64,000 nucleotides of DNA, taken from contig NZ_JAUSZR010000001.1 in NCBI RefSeq assembly GCF_030817835.1, forward strand, positions 496,001 through 560,000, given 5' to 3'. The translations under genes were made by a program, and so were the position numbers. The notes under the pieces were generated by a model. The model was given only the letters and a program-made list of their open reading frames with translations, ran no database searches and was not told the origin of the DNA. Positions 53,152-63,371 of the stretch are shown here, piece by piece. Origin of the DNA: Pseudarthrobacter sp. W1I19 (GTDB lineage: Bacteria > Actinomycetota > Actinomycetes > Actinomycetales > Micrococcaceae). How positions within the stretch are numbered: position 1 is the first letter of the stretch; each line of letters starts with the position of its first letter.

Positions 53152-54305
53152 TTTTCGCCACACAGGCTGTTGAGGGCTTCCTGCGCCACGTCCTGCATCT
53201 CGTAGATCAGTGGATTCAGCTGGAGGGTTGGCGGGGCGGGCGGGTAGGCAACGGACATTGTCAGCTGCCTGCTGCCGTCCTCGCTGGTCATGGCGATCAT
53301 GCCGTAGCCGTCGGCGTCCCCGGGCAAGCCGTAGTAGAAACGGTTGTTGCAGGTGTTGTTCCACCGCCGCAGGGCAAAGCCGTAATACTGCGAGTAGCCG
53401 CCCTTCATGGCCGTCACGCTGTCCGGTTTGACCAGGCTGCCGGTCAGGAGTGCGGCGTAGAACCTGTTCACTTCCTCCACGGTTGAGACGGCTCCGCCGG
53501 AGGGCAGGGCGGCCTGCCAGGCGGGATCCGCCACGTCCAGCCGCTTGCCCTCGACGGTGATGTAGCCGCGGACCACACTGGCCGAAGCCGCTTGGCCCAG
53601 GCTGGTCGCCGTCAGCCCCAGCGGCTGGGCGATATCTGCCGCCAGGACTTGGCCGATGCTGTGGCCGCGAATCCGTTCGAGTATCAGCCCCAAGGCTGCG
53701 TAGTCAGACCGTGAGTAGTTGAAGATTTGCGCCAGCCGCCGTTCCCAGCGAACGGTGGCGGCCAGGGACAACTGCTGCTCAAGGCTGAGCGGCCGGTTCA
53801 TCGTCTCCTCCCATCTTCCGGATGACAGGAGAGGGACGGAGAAGTCGGGGAGTCCGGATTCGTGGGTCAGGAGCTGGCGGACGGTAACCGGGCCGGGTGG
53901 ATGGAGGACGCTGCCGAATTCCGGGAGGTAATCGCTCACCTGGTAGTCGACGTTGAGCTTGCCCTCCTCAGCCAGCTTGAGGACTGAGACAGCAACCATG
54001 GATTCAGTGATGCCGCCGATGCGGACTGAATCTGAGACCGTTGCAGGCTCACCGGATTCGAGGTTCCGCACGCCGGCAGCGTGCGTCCAGGTGGTGCCCC
54101 CGTCCCGTACGGCGATCAATACCGCGGGCGCGCCTTCCTCCAGCATTCGGGCGCTGAAGGATTCCAACAAGGCGAAGGCCGCTGGCTTGTCCGGTTTTGG
54201 CGGAGGCGGAGGTTCCCCGGTGCAGGCGGCTGACGGTGCCGCCAGCAGGACCGTGCACAGGACAGCGGCAACCCGCTTCCACGCGCGGCCCGGGGTTGTG
54301 CCCAT
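53148..54305 (-). CDS. Beta-lactamase-fold lipoprotein lacking the catalytic Ser and Lys (probable pseudoenzyme)
   Basis: The 385-residue protein has a signal peptide with lipobox SAAC (Cys28) followed by a Pro-rich spacer, so it is anchored outside the membrane. The fold is class C beta-lactamase/D,D-peptidase (VRQLLTHESGLPDF, DYAALGLILERIRG, LPSGGAVSTVEEVNRFYAAL). The SxxK motif, normally RIGSxTK, reads RIGGITES, so Ser is Gly98 and Lys is Glu101. The second motif YxN reads YSR (197-199). The third motif region is YYGLPGDADGYGM. It probably binds muropeptides or another ligand without hydrolysis. Convergent with the dehydrogenase. Confidence 0.85.
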   Translation of the reverse strand: MGTTPGRAWKRVAAVLCTVLLAAPSAACTGEPPPPPKPDKPAAFALLESFSARMLEEGAPAVLIAVRDGGTTWTHAAGVRNLESGEPATVSDSVRIGGITESMVAVSVLKLAEEGKLNVDYQVSDYLPEFGSVLHPPGPVTVRQLLTHESGLPDFSVPLLSSGRWEETMNRPLSLEQQLSLAATVRWERRLAQIFNYSRSDYAALGLILERIRGHSIGQVLAADIAQPLGLTATSLGQAASASVVRGYITVEGKRLDVADPAWQAALPSGGAVSTVEEVNRFYAALLTGSLVKPDSVTAMKGGYSQYYGFALRRWNNTCNNRFYYGLPGDADGYGMIAMTSEDGSRQLTMSVAYPPAPPTLQLNPLIYEMQDVAQEALNSLCGEN

Positions 54306-54328
54306 GTGGCCAATTTTCCCCCAACTGG

Positions 54329-54374
54329 CTCGCAGTTAACGTCGTGACCGGGTTTTGGGGACGTTAACTGCGAG
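54329..54374. terminator. Long inverted repeat between allE and the lipoprotein gene
   Basis: CTCGCAGTTAACGTC (54329-54343) pairs perfectly with 54360-54374, and outer CCAAC/GTTGG extend it. The loop is 16 bases. It lies 15 bases past the allE stop and 24 bases before the next start on the same strand. Either terminator or operator. Confidence 0.6.
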
Positions 54375-54389
54375 TTAGTTGGGAGGGGT

Positions 54390-55202
54390 TCAGGTGAGAC
54401 GCACCTGGCGGTTCATGTCCTTGTAGAGCAGGTAGCGGAACTCACCCGGCCCGCCGGCGTAGCACGCCTGCGGGCAGAAGGCGCGCAGCCACATAAAGTC
54501 GCCGGCCTCCACCTCCACCCAGTCGTTGTTCAGCAGGTACATGGCCTTGCCCTCCAAGACGTACAGGCCGTGCTCCATCACGTGGGTTTCCGGGAACGGG
54601 ATGACGCCGCCGGGCTGGAACGTCACGATGTTCACCTGCATGTCGTGGGCCAGGTCGCTGGAGTCCGTGAAGCGGGTGGTTTTCCACGCGCCGTCGGTAT
54701 CCGGCATTGCCGTTGGTTCCACGTCTTTTTCGTTGGTGACGAAGGACTTGGCTTCGAAGCCTTCGAGGCGTTCGTAAGCCTTGCGGATCCAGTGGAAGGA
54801 CACAACGTCGTCCGAAACGTTTTCCAGGCCCCACTCCGAACCGGCGGCCAAGTAGGCGTAGCCGCCTTCCTCCAGCTGGTGCAGTTCGCCGTCGAGGGTG
54901 AGGTTGACCTTGCCGCGGGTCACGAAGATGACGCCTTCCACCCCGGCCTCGAACTCAGCCTTGGGAGCGCCGCCGCCCGGGCCGATCTCCACGATCAGCT
55001 GCGAAAAGGTGGTGGCGAAGCCCGAGATGGGGCGGGCGATGATCCAGGAGCGGGTGTTCGAAAAGCCCGGCAGGTTGGACGTGACAATGTCCGTCATCAC
55101 GCCCTTCGGGATCACCGTGTACGCCTCGGTAACGATGGCCCGCTCGGTGGTCAGGTGGGTCTGCGGCGGCAGCCCGCCGGTGGGGGAGTAGTACTTGCCC
55201 AT
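54390..55202 (-). CDS. allE: (S)-ureidoglycine aminohydrolase
   Basis: The 270-residue bicupin enzyme turns ureidoglycine into ureidoglycolate and ammonia. It begins MGKYYSPTGGLPPQTHLTTE, a typical start. The N-terminal cupin has EGVIFVTRGKVNLTLDGEL. The C-terminal metal cupin has PGGVIPFPETHVMEHGLYVL with Glu and two His, and FMWLRAFCPQACYAGG. AAGGAACC precedes the ATG at 55202. It is last in an operon of glyoxylate-handling genes, 14 bases after DUF6986. Confidence 0.92.
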   Translation of the reverse strand: MGKYYSPTGGLPPQTHLTTERAIVTEAYTVIPKGVMTDIVTSNLPGFSNTRSWIIARPISGFATTFSQLIVEIGPGGGAPKAEFEAGVEGVIFVTRGKVNLTLDGELHQLEEGGYAYLAAGSEWGLENVSDDVVSFHWIRKAYERLEGFEAKSFVTNEKDVEPTAMPDTDGAWKTTRFTDSSDLAHDMQVNIVTFQPGGVIPFPETHVMEHGLYVLEGKAMYLLNNDWVEVEAGDFMWLRAFCPQACYAGGPGEFRYLLYKDMNRQVRLT

Positions 55203-55216
55203 AACTGGTTCCTTAC

Positions 55217-56509
55217 TTATGAGTTGGAAGTGGTGGCGAGCCGCGGGTGGGCCAGTCCGGTCAGTTGCGGAATCCCGATGCCGGCAAGCGCCTGGACTTC
55301 CTCGGCACCCACTGCGCCGCACTGGACGCCGCGCAGGACGAACGCGGCCAGGGCGCGGGCCGTGGCGGGCTCGTCCATGACGCCGCCTTCGGTCTGCTCT
55401 GCGTTGTCCCGTTCCACGTAGGTCCGCAGACGGGCCGCGGCGGCGGGCAGGCCCTGCCGGTAGAAGGCGTAGGTGGCGGCGAAGCGGCTGGGCAGCTGCG
55501 CCGGGTGCAGGTCCCAGCCCTGGTAGTAGCCGCGTTCCAGCGACCGCCGGACCAGCCGGCCGTGCAGCTGCCAGGCGTTCTCCACGTTGTCGCCCAGGGG
55601 GATGATGTTGGTGGATCCGTCGGAGAGCCGGATGCCCGTACTGGCCACGGCCAGCTGCATGACTTCCTTGGCGAAGTCCGCCACCGGGTGCTCCATGGAC
55701 TGGTATTCGGCCGAGATCTGCAGCGACGCCGAGTAGTCGTAGGTGCCGTAGTGCAGGCCGCTGATCCGGCCCGGGACGGCGTGCGGCAGCTGCGCCACCG
55801 GGGACGTTCCTTCCGGCCCCAGGATCAGCTGCGGGGTTTCCACCTGCACCTCGAAGCGGAGGCGCCCGGCCAGCAGTGAATGAACTTCCTCAAGCCGGGA
55901 GACGGCATAGTCCATGGCCTTGACCTGGGCCACCGTGGTCACCTTGGGTAGCGTCAGGACCAGGCCCTCCGGCAGCTCGCCCGCCGCGGCCAGGCCCGAA
56001 ACGAACAGGTCCAGCGTCCGCAGCCCGCGGGACCGCGTGGCCGCCTCGAAGCACTTGAAGCGGATCCCAATGAACGGGGGAGCGGACCCGGCCGCGGCTG
56101 CGGCGGCCACAGCGGACGCCGCGGCAACGGCGGCGGCGTCCTCGGCGTCGTCGCCCCTGTCCCCGAAGCCGTCCTCAAAATCGAGCCGCAGGTCCTCGAT
56201 CGGTTCGCTGGCCAGCTTGGCTTCCACGCGCTGGGCAACGGCCTCCGCCAGCGCGGCGTCCTGGCCCAGCAGGGCACCGAGCTTCTCCAGCCCGCCGTGG
56301 GCGTTGGCCGCGGCCAGTGCCTCGGCGCCCCAGTCGGCAGCGAACGACGGCGTAAACCGGTCCGCCGGCACGTACACCGTGTGGACAGGCTGGCGTGAGC
56401 CGTCGTCGCCCGGGTAGTTCTGCTCCAGCAGGCGGTCCGTGGCGGCCAGTTGCCCGTCGATGGCCGCCAGGTCCCCCGCGGACAGTGACGGTTGGGGTGC
56501 TGCTGCCAT
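55217..56509 (-). CDS. DUF6986 / HpcH-HpaI aldolase-like protein
   Basis: The 430-residue protein is related to the citrate-lyase/malate-synthase TIM barrels. The region DLRLDFEDGFGDRGDDAEDA carries acidic metal-type residues, FEVQVETPQLILGPEG an expected substrate-site Glu, and ISGLHYGTYDYSASLQI the next strand. An Ala-rich insert follows the acidic motif. It is co-transcribed with malate synthase (3 bases apart) and allE. I infer a C2/C4 aldol-type reaction connected with glyoxylate, but the reaction is not established. Confidence 0.8.
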   Translation of the reverse strand: MAAAPQPSLSAGDLAAIDGQLAATDRLLEQNYPGDDGSRQPVHTVYVPADRFTPSFAADWGAEALAAANAHGGLEKLGALLGQDAALAEAVAQRVEAKLASEPIEDLRLDFEDGFGDRGDDAEDAAAVAAASAVAAAAAAGSAPPFIGIRFKCFEAATRSRGLRTLDLFVSGLAAAGELPEGLVLTLPKVTTVAQVKAMDYAVSRLEEVHSLLAGRLRFEVQVETPQLILGPEGTSPVAQLPHAVPGRISGLHYGTYDYSASLQISAEYQSMEHPVADFAKEVMQLAVASTGIRLSDGSTNIIPLGDNVENAWQLHGRLVRRSLERGYYQGWDLHPAQLPSRFAATYAFYRQGLPAAAARLRTYVERDNAEQTEGGVMDEPATARALAAFVLRGVQCGAVGAEEVQALAGIGIPQLTGLAHPRLATTSNS

Positions 56510-56512
56510 GCG

Positions 56513-58111
56513 TCAGCCCACCAGTTCGTAGGCCGGGGTGGTGAGGAAGTCGGTGTAGTCCTCGGACAGGCAGATGTCTGCGATCAGTTCGCTGGCCGGC
56601 TGGTAGTAGCGGCGGAAGGCTTCGTCGCCGAACTCGGTGCGGAGCCGCTCGGTTTCCTCGCCCAGGATCCGCTCCACCAGTTCGCGGGTAACGGTGTTGC
56701 CGGTGTCCGCGAGGACCGACTTGTTGCGGATCTGCTGCCATACCTGGGAGCGGGAGATCTCCGCGGTGGCGGCGTCCTCCATCAGGTTGTGGATGGCCAC
56801 GGCACCATTCCCGGACAGCCACACCGCCGTGTACGCGATGGCTACGTACAGGTTCAGCCGCAGTCCGGCTTCGGTGACCTGGCCTTCGGCGGAGGTGACG
56901 TCCAGCAGCTGCTCTGCCGTGACGTTGACCTCCGGACGCTGCTTGTCCAGCTGGTTGGGCTTGTCGCCGAGCACTGCATCAAACACCTCCCGGCAGGTGG
57001 GCACCAGGTCCGGGTGTGCCACCCAGGAGCCGTCGAAGCCGTCGTTTGCCTCGCGGGTCTTGTCGGCCCGGACCTTGGCGAAGGCCGCCTCGGTAACTTC
57101 CGGGTGGCGGCGGTTGGGGATGACCGCAGCCATGCCGCCCATGGCGAAGGCGCCGCGCTTGTGGCAGGTCTTGACCAGCAGTTCCGTGTAGGCGCGCATG
57201 AACGGCGCGGTCATGGCAACCGAGGCGCGGTCCGGGAGGACAAACTCCTCGCCGGCGTCACGGAAGTACTTGATGATGCTGAACAGGTAGTCCCAGCGGC
57301 CGGCGTTCAGGCCGGAGGCGTGGTCCCGCAGTTCGTACAGGATCTCGTCCATTTCGAACGCGGCCGGGATGGTCTCGATCAGCACGGTGGCGCGGATGGT
57401 GCCCTGGCCCAGTCCCAGGGAGTCCTGCGCGAACACAAAAACGTCGTTCCAGAGCCGGGCCTCGAGGTGGCTCTCCATCTTGGGCAGGTAGTAGTACGGT
57501 CCCTGCCCGTTGAGCACCAACTGCTTGGCGATGTGGAAGAAGTGCAGGCCGAAGTCCACCAGCGCACCAACGGCAGGCTCGCCGTTAAGAAGCAGGTGCT
57601 TTTCCTGCATGTGCCAGCCGCGGGGACGGGCCACCACCACGGCGAGCGGCGCGTCCGTGCGGAGCCTGTACTCCTTGCCCTCCTCCGAGGTGTAGCTGAG
57701 GGTGCCCTGGGCGGCGTCGCGGAGGTTCAGGATGGCGTCGATGACGTTGCCCCAGGTGGGGGTGCTGGCATCCTCGAGGTCCGCGAGCCACACCTTGGCG
57801 CCTGAGTTCAGTGCGTTAATGGCCATCTTTGCCGGTGAGGCGGGTCCGGTCATCTCCACCCGGCGGTCCTGCAAAGCCGCCGGTGCCGGCGCAACTTTCC
57901 AGTCGCCGTCGCGCACGCCCTGCGTCTCCGGCAGGAAGTCCAGCTTGCCGGTCTCGGCAACGCGCTGCCGCTTGACGGCGCGGGCTGCCAGGAGTTCGTT
58001 GCGGGTGCCGGCGAAGCGGGTGTGGAGCTCCTCGATGAAGGCCAGGGCCTTGGGGGTGAGGATTTCCTCCGCGCGCTCGATGGGCCGGGGGTCTGTGACA
58101 GTGATGGCCAT
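56513..58111 (-). CDS. aceB: Malate synthase A
   Basis: The 532-residue enzyme condenses glyoxylate with acetyl-CoA to malate. Motifs are ARPRGWHMQEKHLLLNGEPA, TVLIETIPAAFEMDEILYEL, GGMAAVIPNRR and DGSWVAHPDLVPTCREVFD. The active-site Arg, Glu and Asp environments look intact. The ATG at 58111 follows GGAAAGGACC. The gene sits inside a purine-catabolism unit and not next to isocitrate lyase, so here it likely serves glyoxylate from ureidoglycolate. Confidence 0.95.
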   Translation of the reverse strand: MAITVTDPRPIERAEEILTPKALAFIEELHTRFAGTRNELLAARAVKRQRVAETGKLDFLPETQGVRDGDWKVAPAPAALQDRRVEMTGPASPAKMAINALNSGAKVWLADLEDASTPTWGNVIDAILNLRDAAQGTLSYTSEEGKEYRLRTDAPLAVVVARPRGWHMQEKHLLLNGEPAVGALVDFGLHFFHIAKQLVLNGQGPYYYLPKMESHLEARLWNDVFVFAQDSLGLGQGTIRATVLIETIPAAFEMDEILYELRDHASGLNAGRWDYLFSIIKYFRDAGEEFVLPDRASVAMTAPFMRAYTELLVKTCHKRGAFAMGGMAAVIPNRRHPEVTEAAFAKVRADKTREANDGFDGSWVAHPDLVPTCREVFDAVLGDKPNQLDKQRPEVNVTAEQLLDVTSAEGQVTEAGLRLNLYVAIAYTAVWLSGNGAVAIHNLMEDAATAEISRSQVWQQIRNKSVLADTGNTVTRELVERILGEETERLRTEFGDEAFRRYYQPASELIADICLSEDYTDFLTTPAYELVG

Positions 58112-58148
58112 TTCTGGTCCTTTCCTTGTACTGAAGTCAGGCGGTGAA

Positions 58149-59588
<1,440 letters not shown>

Positions 59589-59822
59589 TGAATGTCCTCC
59601 TGTTGGGCCTTCTGTTCGGCCGTGTCCGGTCTGTGTTCTCGAAACTAGTGTTTTCGTATTATGGATATTATTATCTACAAGATGGAAATACAACCCCTCC
59701 TTGTATGACTGGTGCGAGTGCATCGCGCCGCGTACCGAGGTGCTGTATGTTGGGTGTTCTAAGCGATTCTTTTCACGATGCGGATAAGAGTTGTCAGATT
59801 CCGAGCCGTAGGAGACAACGGA
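59589..59822. promoter_or_regulatory. Divergent promoter region of the malic-enzyme operon and IclR gene
   Basis: About 230 bases with an unusually AT-rich core near 59650-59695 (GTATTATGGATATTATTATC). GTATT...AATAC ends form a weak inverted repeat. A binding site for the IclR protein is expected here, though no copy of the uricase palindrome is present. Confidence 0.45.
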
Positions 59823-60578
59823 ATGGCAGAAAAAGCCTCGGGCGGTGTGCAGTCGGTAGAGCGCGTCTTCGAACTGCTGGAGCTCATCACGGATGCCGGC
59901 GGCGACGTGACGCTCAGCGAGCTGTCCTCGTCCACCGACCTTCCGCTGCCCACCATCCACCGCCTGCTGCGGACACTGGTGTCCCTGGGCTATATCCGCC
60001 AGCTCCCCAACCGGCGCTATGCACTGGGCCCCCGGCTTATCAGGCTGGGTGAAGGCGCGAACAAGCAGCTGGGTGCCGTGGCGCGCCCGCAGCTGAAGAC
60101 GCTGGTGGACCGGCTGGGGGAGACCTCGAACATGGCCGTGCTGGACTCGGACATGGTGATCTACGTGGCACAGGTGCCCTCGCTGCACTCCATGCGCATG
60201 TTCACCGAGGTGGGCCGCCGCGCCCACACCCACGCCACCGGCGTCGGGAAGGCCATCCTCGCGCAGCTGGATGACGAAACCGTCCGCGGCATCGTGACCC
60301 GCGCCGGGATGCCGACGCCCACCGCCAAGAGCATTGGCGACGTCGATGACCTCCTGGCCGACCTGAAGCTCATCCGCGAGCGGGGCTACTCCATCGACGA
60401 GGAGGAGCAGGAGCTCGGCGTGCGCTGCTTCGCCATGGCGGTGCCCAACGCCCCCACCCCCACGGCCATCTCGGTCTCCGGTCCCGTCTCCCGCGTAGAC
60501 GAGCACTTCGCCGACAAGGCCGTGCCCGTCCTCCGCGAGGCGGCCGAGGCCATCTCGCTGGAACTCAACCGCACCTGA
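59823..60578 (+). CDS. IclR-family transcriptional regulator (AllR-like, purine/glyoxylate control)
   Basis: The 251-residue regulator has a winged helix (VERVFELLELITDAGGDVTL, LSSSTDLPLPTIHRLLRTLV) and an IclR effector domain (LGETSNMAVLDSDMVIYVAQ, HTHATGVGKAILAQL, GYSIDEEEQELGVRCFAMAV). AllR-type members bind glyoxylate or allantoin. GGAG lies upstream of ATG 59823. It sits between the malic-enzyme operon and the permease/uricase genes and probably controls both. Confidence 0.9.
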   Translation: MAEKASGGVQSVERVFELLELITDAGGDVTLSELSSSTDLPLPTIHRLLRTLVSLGYIRQLPNRRYALGPRLIRLGEGANKQLGAVARPQLKTLVDRLGETSNMAVLDSDMVIYVAQVPSLHSMRMFTEVGRRAHTHATGVGKAILAQLDDETVRGIVTRAGMPTPTAKSIGDVDDLLADLKLIRERGYSIDEEEQELGVRCFAMAVPNAPTPTAISVSGPVSRVDEHFADKAVPVLREAAEAISLELNRT

Positions 60579-60609
60579 CGCACCCAGGCGGCATCCCGCC
60601 GTCGTTCTT

Positions 60610-60676
60610 AACGCGCGAGATGGCAGTCCGCAGCAATGTTCCTGGGGAACACTGCCGTGAACTGCCATTTCGCGTT
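60610..60676. terminator. Inverted repeat between convergent iclR and permease genes
   Basis: Arms 60610-60627 and 60661-60676 share 16 matched bases with a 2-base bulge (core ATGGCAGT/ACTGCCAT). Inside lies TGTTCCTGGGGAACA (60637-60651), a smaller palindrome. A copy of TCCCGCCGTCGT precedes it at 60594. No U-run. Confidence 0.55.
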
Positions 60677-60682
60677 TGGGAC

Positions 60683-62188
60683 TTAGTGTTCGGTTGCCTT
60701 TTCGGACGACTCGACCCGGACTTCCTTGCCGTCGCAGTCGATGAGCTTGCCGCCTTCGAAGCGGTCGCCGTCGGCCAGGCACTTCAGGTCCTCTTCCCGG
60801 ACCACGCGCCCTGTTCCGGCCACAAACACCGACTGGTTCTCCGAGTTGCCCGCCTTGAGGTGATTGAAGAGCAGGTTCAGCAGGATGGCCATCACCGCGG
60901 CGGAACTGATGCCGGAGTGGAAGATGGTGCCGAACCAGGACGGGAACTTGTCGTAGAAGGCCGGCGCGGCGATGGGGATCATGCCGAACCCGATGGACGC
61001 CGCCACGATGATCAGGTTCATGTTGTTCTTGTACTCCACCTTGGACAGCGTGCGGATGCCGCTGGCGGCCACTGTGCCGAAGAGTACGACGCCGGCGCCT
61101 CCGAGGACGGGCGTAGGCACCGCTGCGACCACGCGGCCAAGGACGGGCAGGAGGCCGAGGATCACCAGGATCAGGCCGCCGGCGCTGACCACGAAGCGGC
61201 TCTTGACGCCCGTAATGGCCACCAGGCCCACGTTCTGGGCGAACGCACTTTGGGTGAAGGAGTTGAACAGCGGTGAGATGGCGGAGGAGAGCATGTCCGC
61301 CCGGAGCCCATCGCCGATCCGCTTGGAATCGACCTTGGTGCCCACGATCTCGCCGACGGCAATGATGTCCGCCGAGGTCTCGGTCAGGGTGACCAGGATG
61401 ACGATGAGCATGGAAATGATGGCGGCAATCTCAAACACGGGCGGGCCGAAGGCGAACGGGGTGGGGAACGCGACGATCTCGCCCTGGCCCACCTTGGAGA
61501 AGTCGGCCATGCCGAAGACGAACGCGATCAGGGTGCCCAGGACCATGGCCAGCAGGATGGAGAGCCGGGAAATCGCGGCGCTGCCCACCTTGCTGAGCAG
61601 CAGGACGATAGCCATGGTGGCGGCGGCCAGACCGATGTTGGCCATGCTGCCGTAGTTCTCAGCCTTGCTGTTGCCGCCCATGGCCCAGTTTGCGGCCACC
61701 GGCATCAGGGTCAGCCCGATGGTGGTGATCACCGTTCCCGTAACCACGGGCGGGAAGAACCGTATGATCTTCGAGAAAAGAGGAGTGATCAGCAGGCCGA
61801 TCAGCGAAGTCGCAATAACGGAGCCAAAGACTGCCTGGATCCCGCCGCCGCCGTGCACGATGGCCACCATGGTGGAGACGCCCGCGAAGGAAACACCCTG
61901 GACCAGCGGCAACTGCGAGCCGAAGAAGCGGATGCCCATTGTTTGCAGGATGGTGGCCAGGCCGCCGACAAAGAGGCAGGCCGCGATCAGCAGGCCGATG
62001 TCCTGCGAGGACATTCCGGCGGCGGCGCCAATGATCAGGGGCGGGGCGATGATGCCGCCGTACATGGTGAGGACGTGCTGGAAGCCGTAGGCGAAGGTGC
62101 TGGCGATGGGCAGCCTTTGGTCCTCCGGCCTTGCCGAACGGGTGCCTTTTCCGGCGGCAGCAGCGGCCGGTTTCTTTCTGATGTTCAT
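60683..62188 (-). CDS. NCS2-family nucleobase permease (urate/xanthine type)
   Basis: The 501-residue symporter has about 14 helices. Family motifs are QTMGIRFFGSQLPLVQGVSFAG, shown in part as GSQLPLVQGVSFAG, then LTETSADIIAVGEIVG, and SAFAQNVGLVAITGVKSRF (the NCS2 signature region). The N-terminus FAYGFQHVLTMYGGIIAPPL is typical. The soluble tail is about 50 residues. Neighbouring uricase and IclR genes argue for urate or xanthine uptake. Three tandem 14-bp repeats lie in its leader. Confidence 0.93.
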   Translation of the reverse strand: MNIRKKPAAAAAGKGTRSARPEDQRLPIASTFAYGFQHVLTMYGGIIAPPLIIGAAAGMSSQDIGLLIAACLFVGGLATILQTMGIRFFGSQLPLVQGVSFAGVSTMVAIVHGGGGIQAVFGSVIATSLIGLLITPLFSKIIRFFPPVVTGTVITTIGLTLMPVAANWAMGGNSKAENYGSMANIGLAAATMAIVLLLSKVGSAAISRLSILLAMVLGTLIAFVFGMADFSKVGQGEIVAFPTPFAFGPPVFEIAAIISMLIVILVTLTETSADIIAVGEIVGTKVDSKRIGDGLRADMLSSAISPLFNSFTQSAFAQNVGLVAITGVKSRFVVSAGGLILVILGLLPVLGRVVAAVPTPVLGGAGVVLFGTVAASGIRTLSKVEYKNNMNLIIVAASIGFGMIPIAAPAFYDKFPSWFGTIFHSGISSAAVMAILLNLLFNHLKAGNSENQSVFVAGTGRVVREEDLKCLADGDRFEGGKLIDCDGKEVRVESSEKATEH

Positions 62189-62220
62189 GGCAGACTTTCT
62201 TGGTTCATCGCAGACGACAT

Positions 62221-62262
62221 TGTCTGGCTAACGGTGTCTGGCTAACGGTGTCTGGCTAACGG
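62221..62262. repeat. Three perfect tandem 14-bp repeats upstream of the permease
   Basis: TGTCTGGCTAACGG occurs three times in direct succession, 33 bases before the permease ATG (minus strand). It may be a tandem operator or a slippage product. Confidence 0.9.
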
Positions 62263-62287
62263 TGGTGAAAGAGTTGGGGTGGGTCTA

Positions 62288-62428
62288 GACAGGCTCAACC
62301 ACCGATGGTTGAGCCTGTCGCCGGTGGTTGAGCCGGGGCCCCGCCTGCCGGGTTCCCTGACCGAGCTTGCGAGGTCAGGGGGCAGACGGGGAGCGAAACC
62401 CCAGGGATTTCGACAGGCTCAATCACCA
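62288..62428. repeat. Intergenic palindromic element with GACAGGCTCAA ends
   Basis: GACAGGCTCAACCA (62288-62301) forms a 14-bp hairpin with 62306-62319. GGTGGTTGAGCC follows at 62323. CCCTGACC/GGTCAGGG (62355-62362 with 62373-62380) make a second hairpin, and GACAGGCTCAATCACCA recurs at 62412-62428. From memory, such GACAGGCTCAACC sequences are common between genes in Arthrobacter. Confidence 0.7.
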
Positions 62429-62438
62429 ATAGGGCCGT

Positions 62439-63347
62439 TTAGCAGAAGCCGGCGATGCCGGACCAGGCGATGTCCGCCGGGGTGGCGTCCTCGCGCTGGA
62501 CGGTGGCCTCGATCAGGCCGTAGGGGCGGTCGGCGGCGAAGAACACCTCGTTGGGGTTGTCGAGGCCGAATGGTGAGAGGTCCACCAGGAAGTGGTGCTT
62601 GTTGGGCATCGAGAACTTGATCTCGTCGATCTCGCTGTGCGCTTCCAGCACCTTGGTGCCCATGTCGAACAATGTCTGCTGGAGGGCGTGCGAGTACTTC
62701 TCAGTAAAGCCTTCGAGCAGGAGGCCCTTGACGTCGTCGTAGCTCTTGTTGAAGTCCAGCGTGCTGAAGTCGGTGCCGGTCTTGAAGCGCCAGCGCGCGG
62801 AGACATCGGTGGCCAGGATGCGGTCCGTGGTCTCGGGCAGGGTGGTGTAGCGGTCCTTCGGGTAGCCGACGAAACCGGACTGGGTGGACTTCAGGACGGT
62901 CAGGTCCTTGAGGCCGGAGATCAGGTGCGTGGTGGCGCCGTCGCGGACCAGGACTGCGGTGTGGACTTCCTGGCCGTTCCGCACGAAGGAGTGGTCGTGC
63001 TCGGTGCCGTGGGCCTGGATCCGGTCCCAGCTGTAAGACTCGGCTTCCCAGCGGCCGCCGGTGACCCAGTCGAAGCTGGAGGTGAAGTGCTCCCCGAGGC
63101 GAAGCAGGAACGCCTCCGGCGAGCCGACGCCCTCACGGGCAAAGGCGTAAATGGTGTTCTTCTGGGTGTCGGTGGCCACCACGTGGGCGTTGTCGCCCTC
63201 AAGGTGCGCAGCCGCGAAGTCGCCCCGCAGCTGCGAGGTGACGTTGAGGTCTTCGATTTCGTGGCGGTCGGTGTCGCGGGTGATCTTGACGACCCGGACC
63301 TCGGCCTTGCCGTACTGGTTCTCGCCGAGGATGATCTTGCTGCTCAT
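62439..63347 (-). CDS. Factor-independent urate oxidase (uricase)
   Basis: The 302-residue cofactor-free enzyme oxidises urate to 5-hydroxyisourate. The two T-fold halves are visible. Catalytic-type residues are Lys in GENQYGKAEVRVVKITR, Thr in HVVATDTQKNTIYAFA and His in SMPNKHHFLVDLSPFG. The length equals that of the A. globiformis enzyme. The ATG at 63347 follows GGGAAAAGACC. It is preceded by a perfect 16-bp palindrome and a minus-strand terminator. Confidence 0.96.
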   Translation of the reverse strand: MSSKIILGENQYGKAEVRVVKITRDTDRHEIEDLNVTSQLRGDFAAAHLEGDNAHVVATDTQKNTIYAFAREGVGSPEAFLLRLGEHFTSSFDWVTGGRWEAESYSWDRIQAHGTEHDHSFVRNGQEVHTAVLVRDGATTHLISGLKDLTVLKSTQSGFVGYPKDRYTTLPETTDRILATDVSARWRFKTGTDFSTLDFNKSYDDVKGLLLEGFTEKYSHALQQTLFDMGTKVLEAHSEIDEIKFSMPNKHHFLVDLSPFGLDNPNEVFFAADRPYGLIEATVQREDATPADIAWSGIAGFC

Positions 63348-63371
63348 GGTCTTTTCCCAACTTCCGGTAAG

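Noticed and set aside
52315..53364. A long minus-strand frame opposite the zinc dehydrogenase
   Set aside because: Antisense shadow; the plus strand encodes a complete dehydrogenase with both zinc sites.
59589..60782. Extension of the malic-enzyme frame upstream to 60782
   Set aside because: It lies opposite the IclR gene; the ATG at 59588 has a strong AGGAGG site and begins the normal protein.
62288..62428. An insertion sequence or MITE with target duplication
   Set aside because: Hairpins are present, but no terminal inverted repeats of an IS family or flanking duplication could be seen; kept only as an intergenic repeat.
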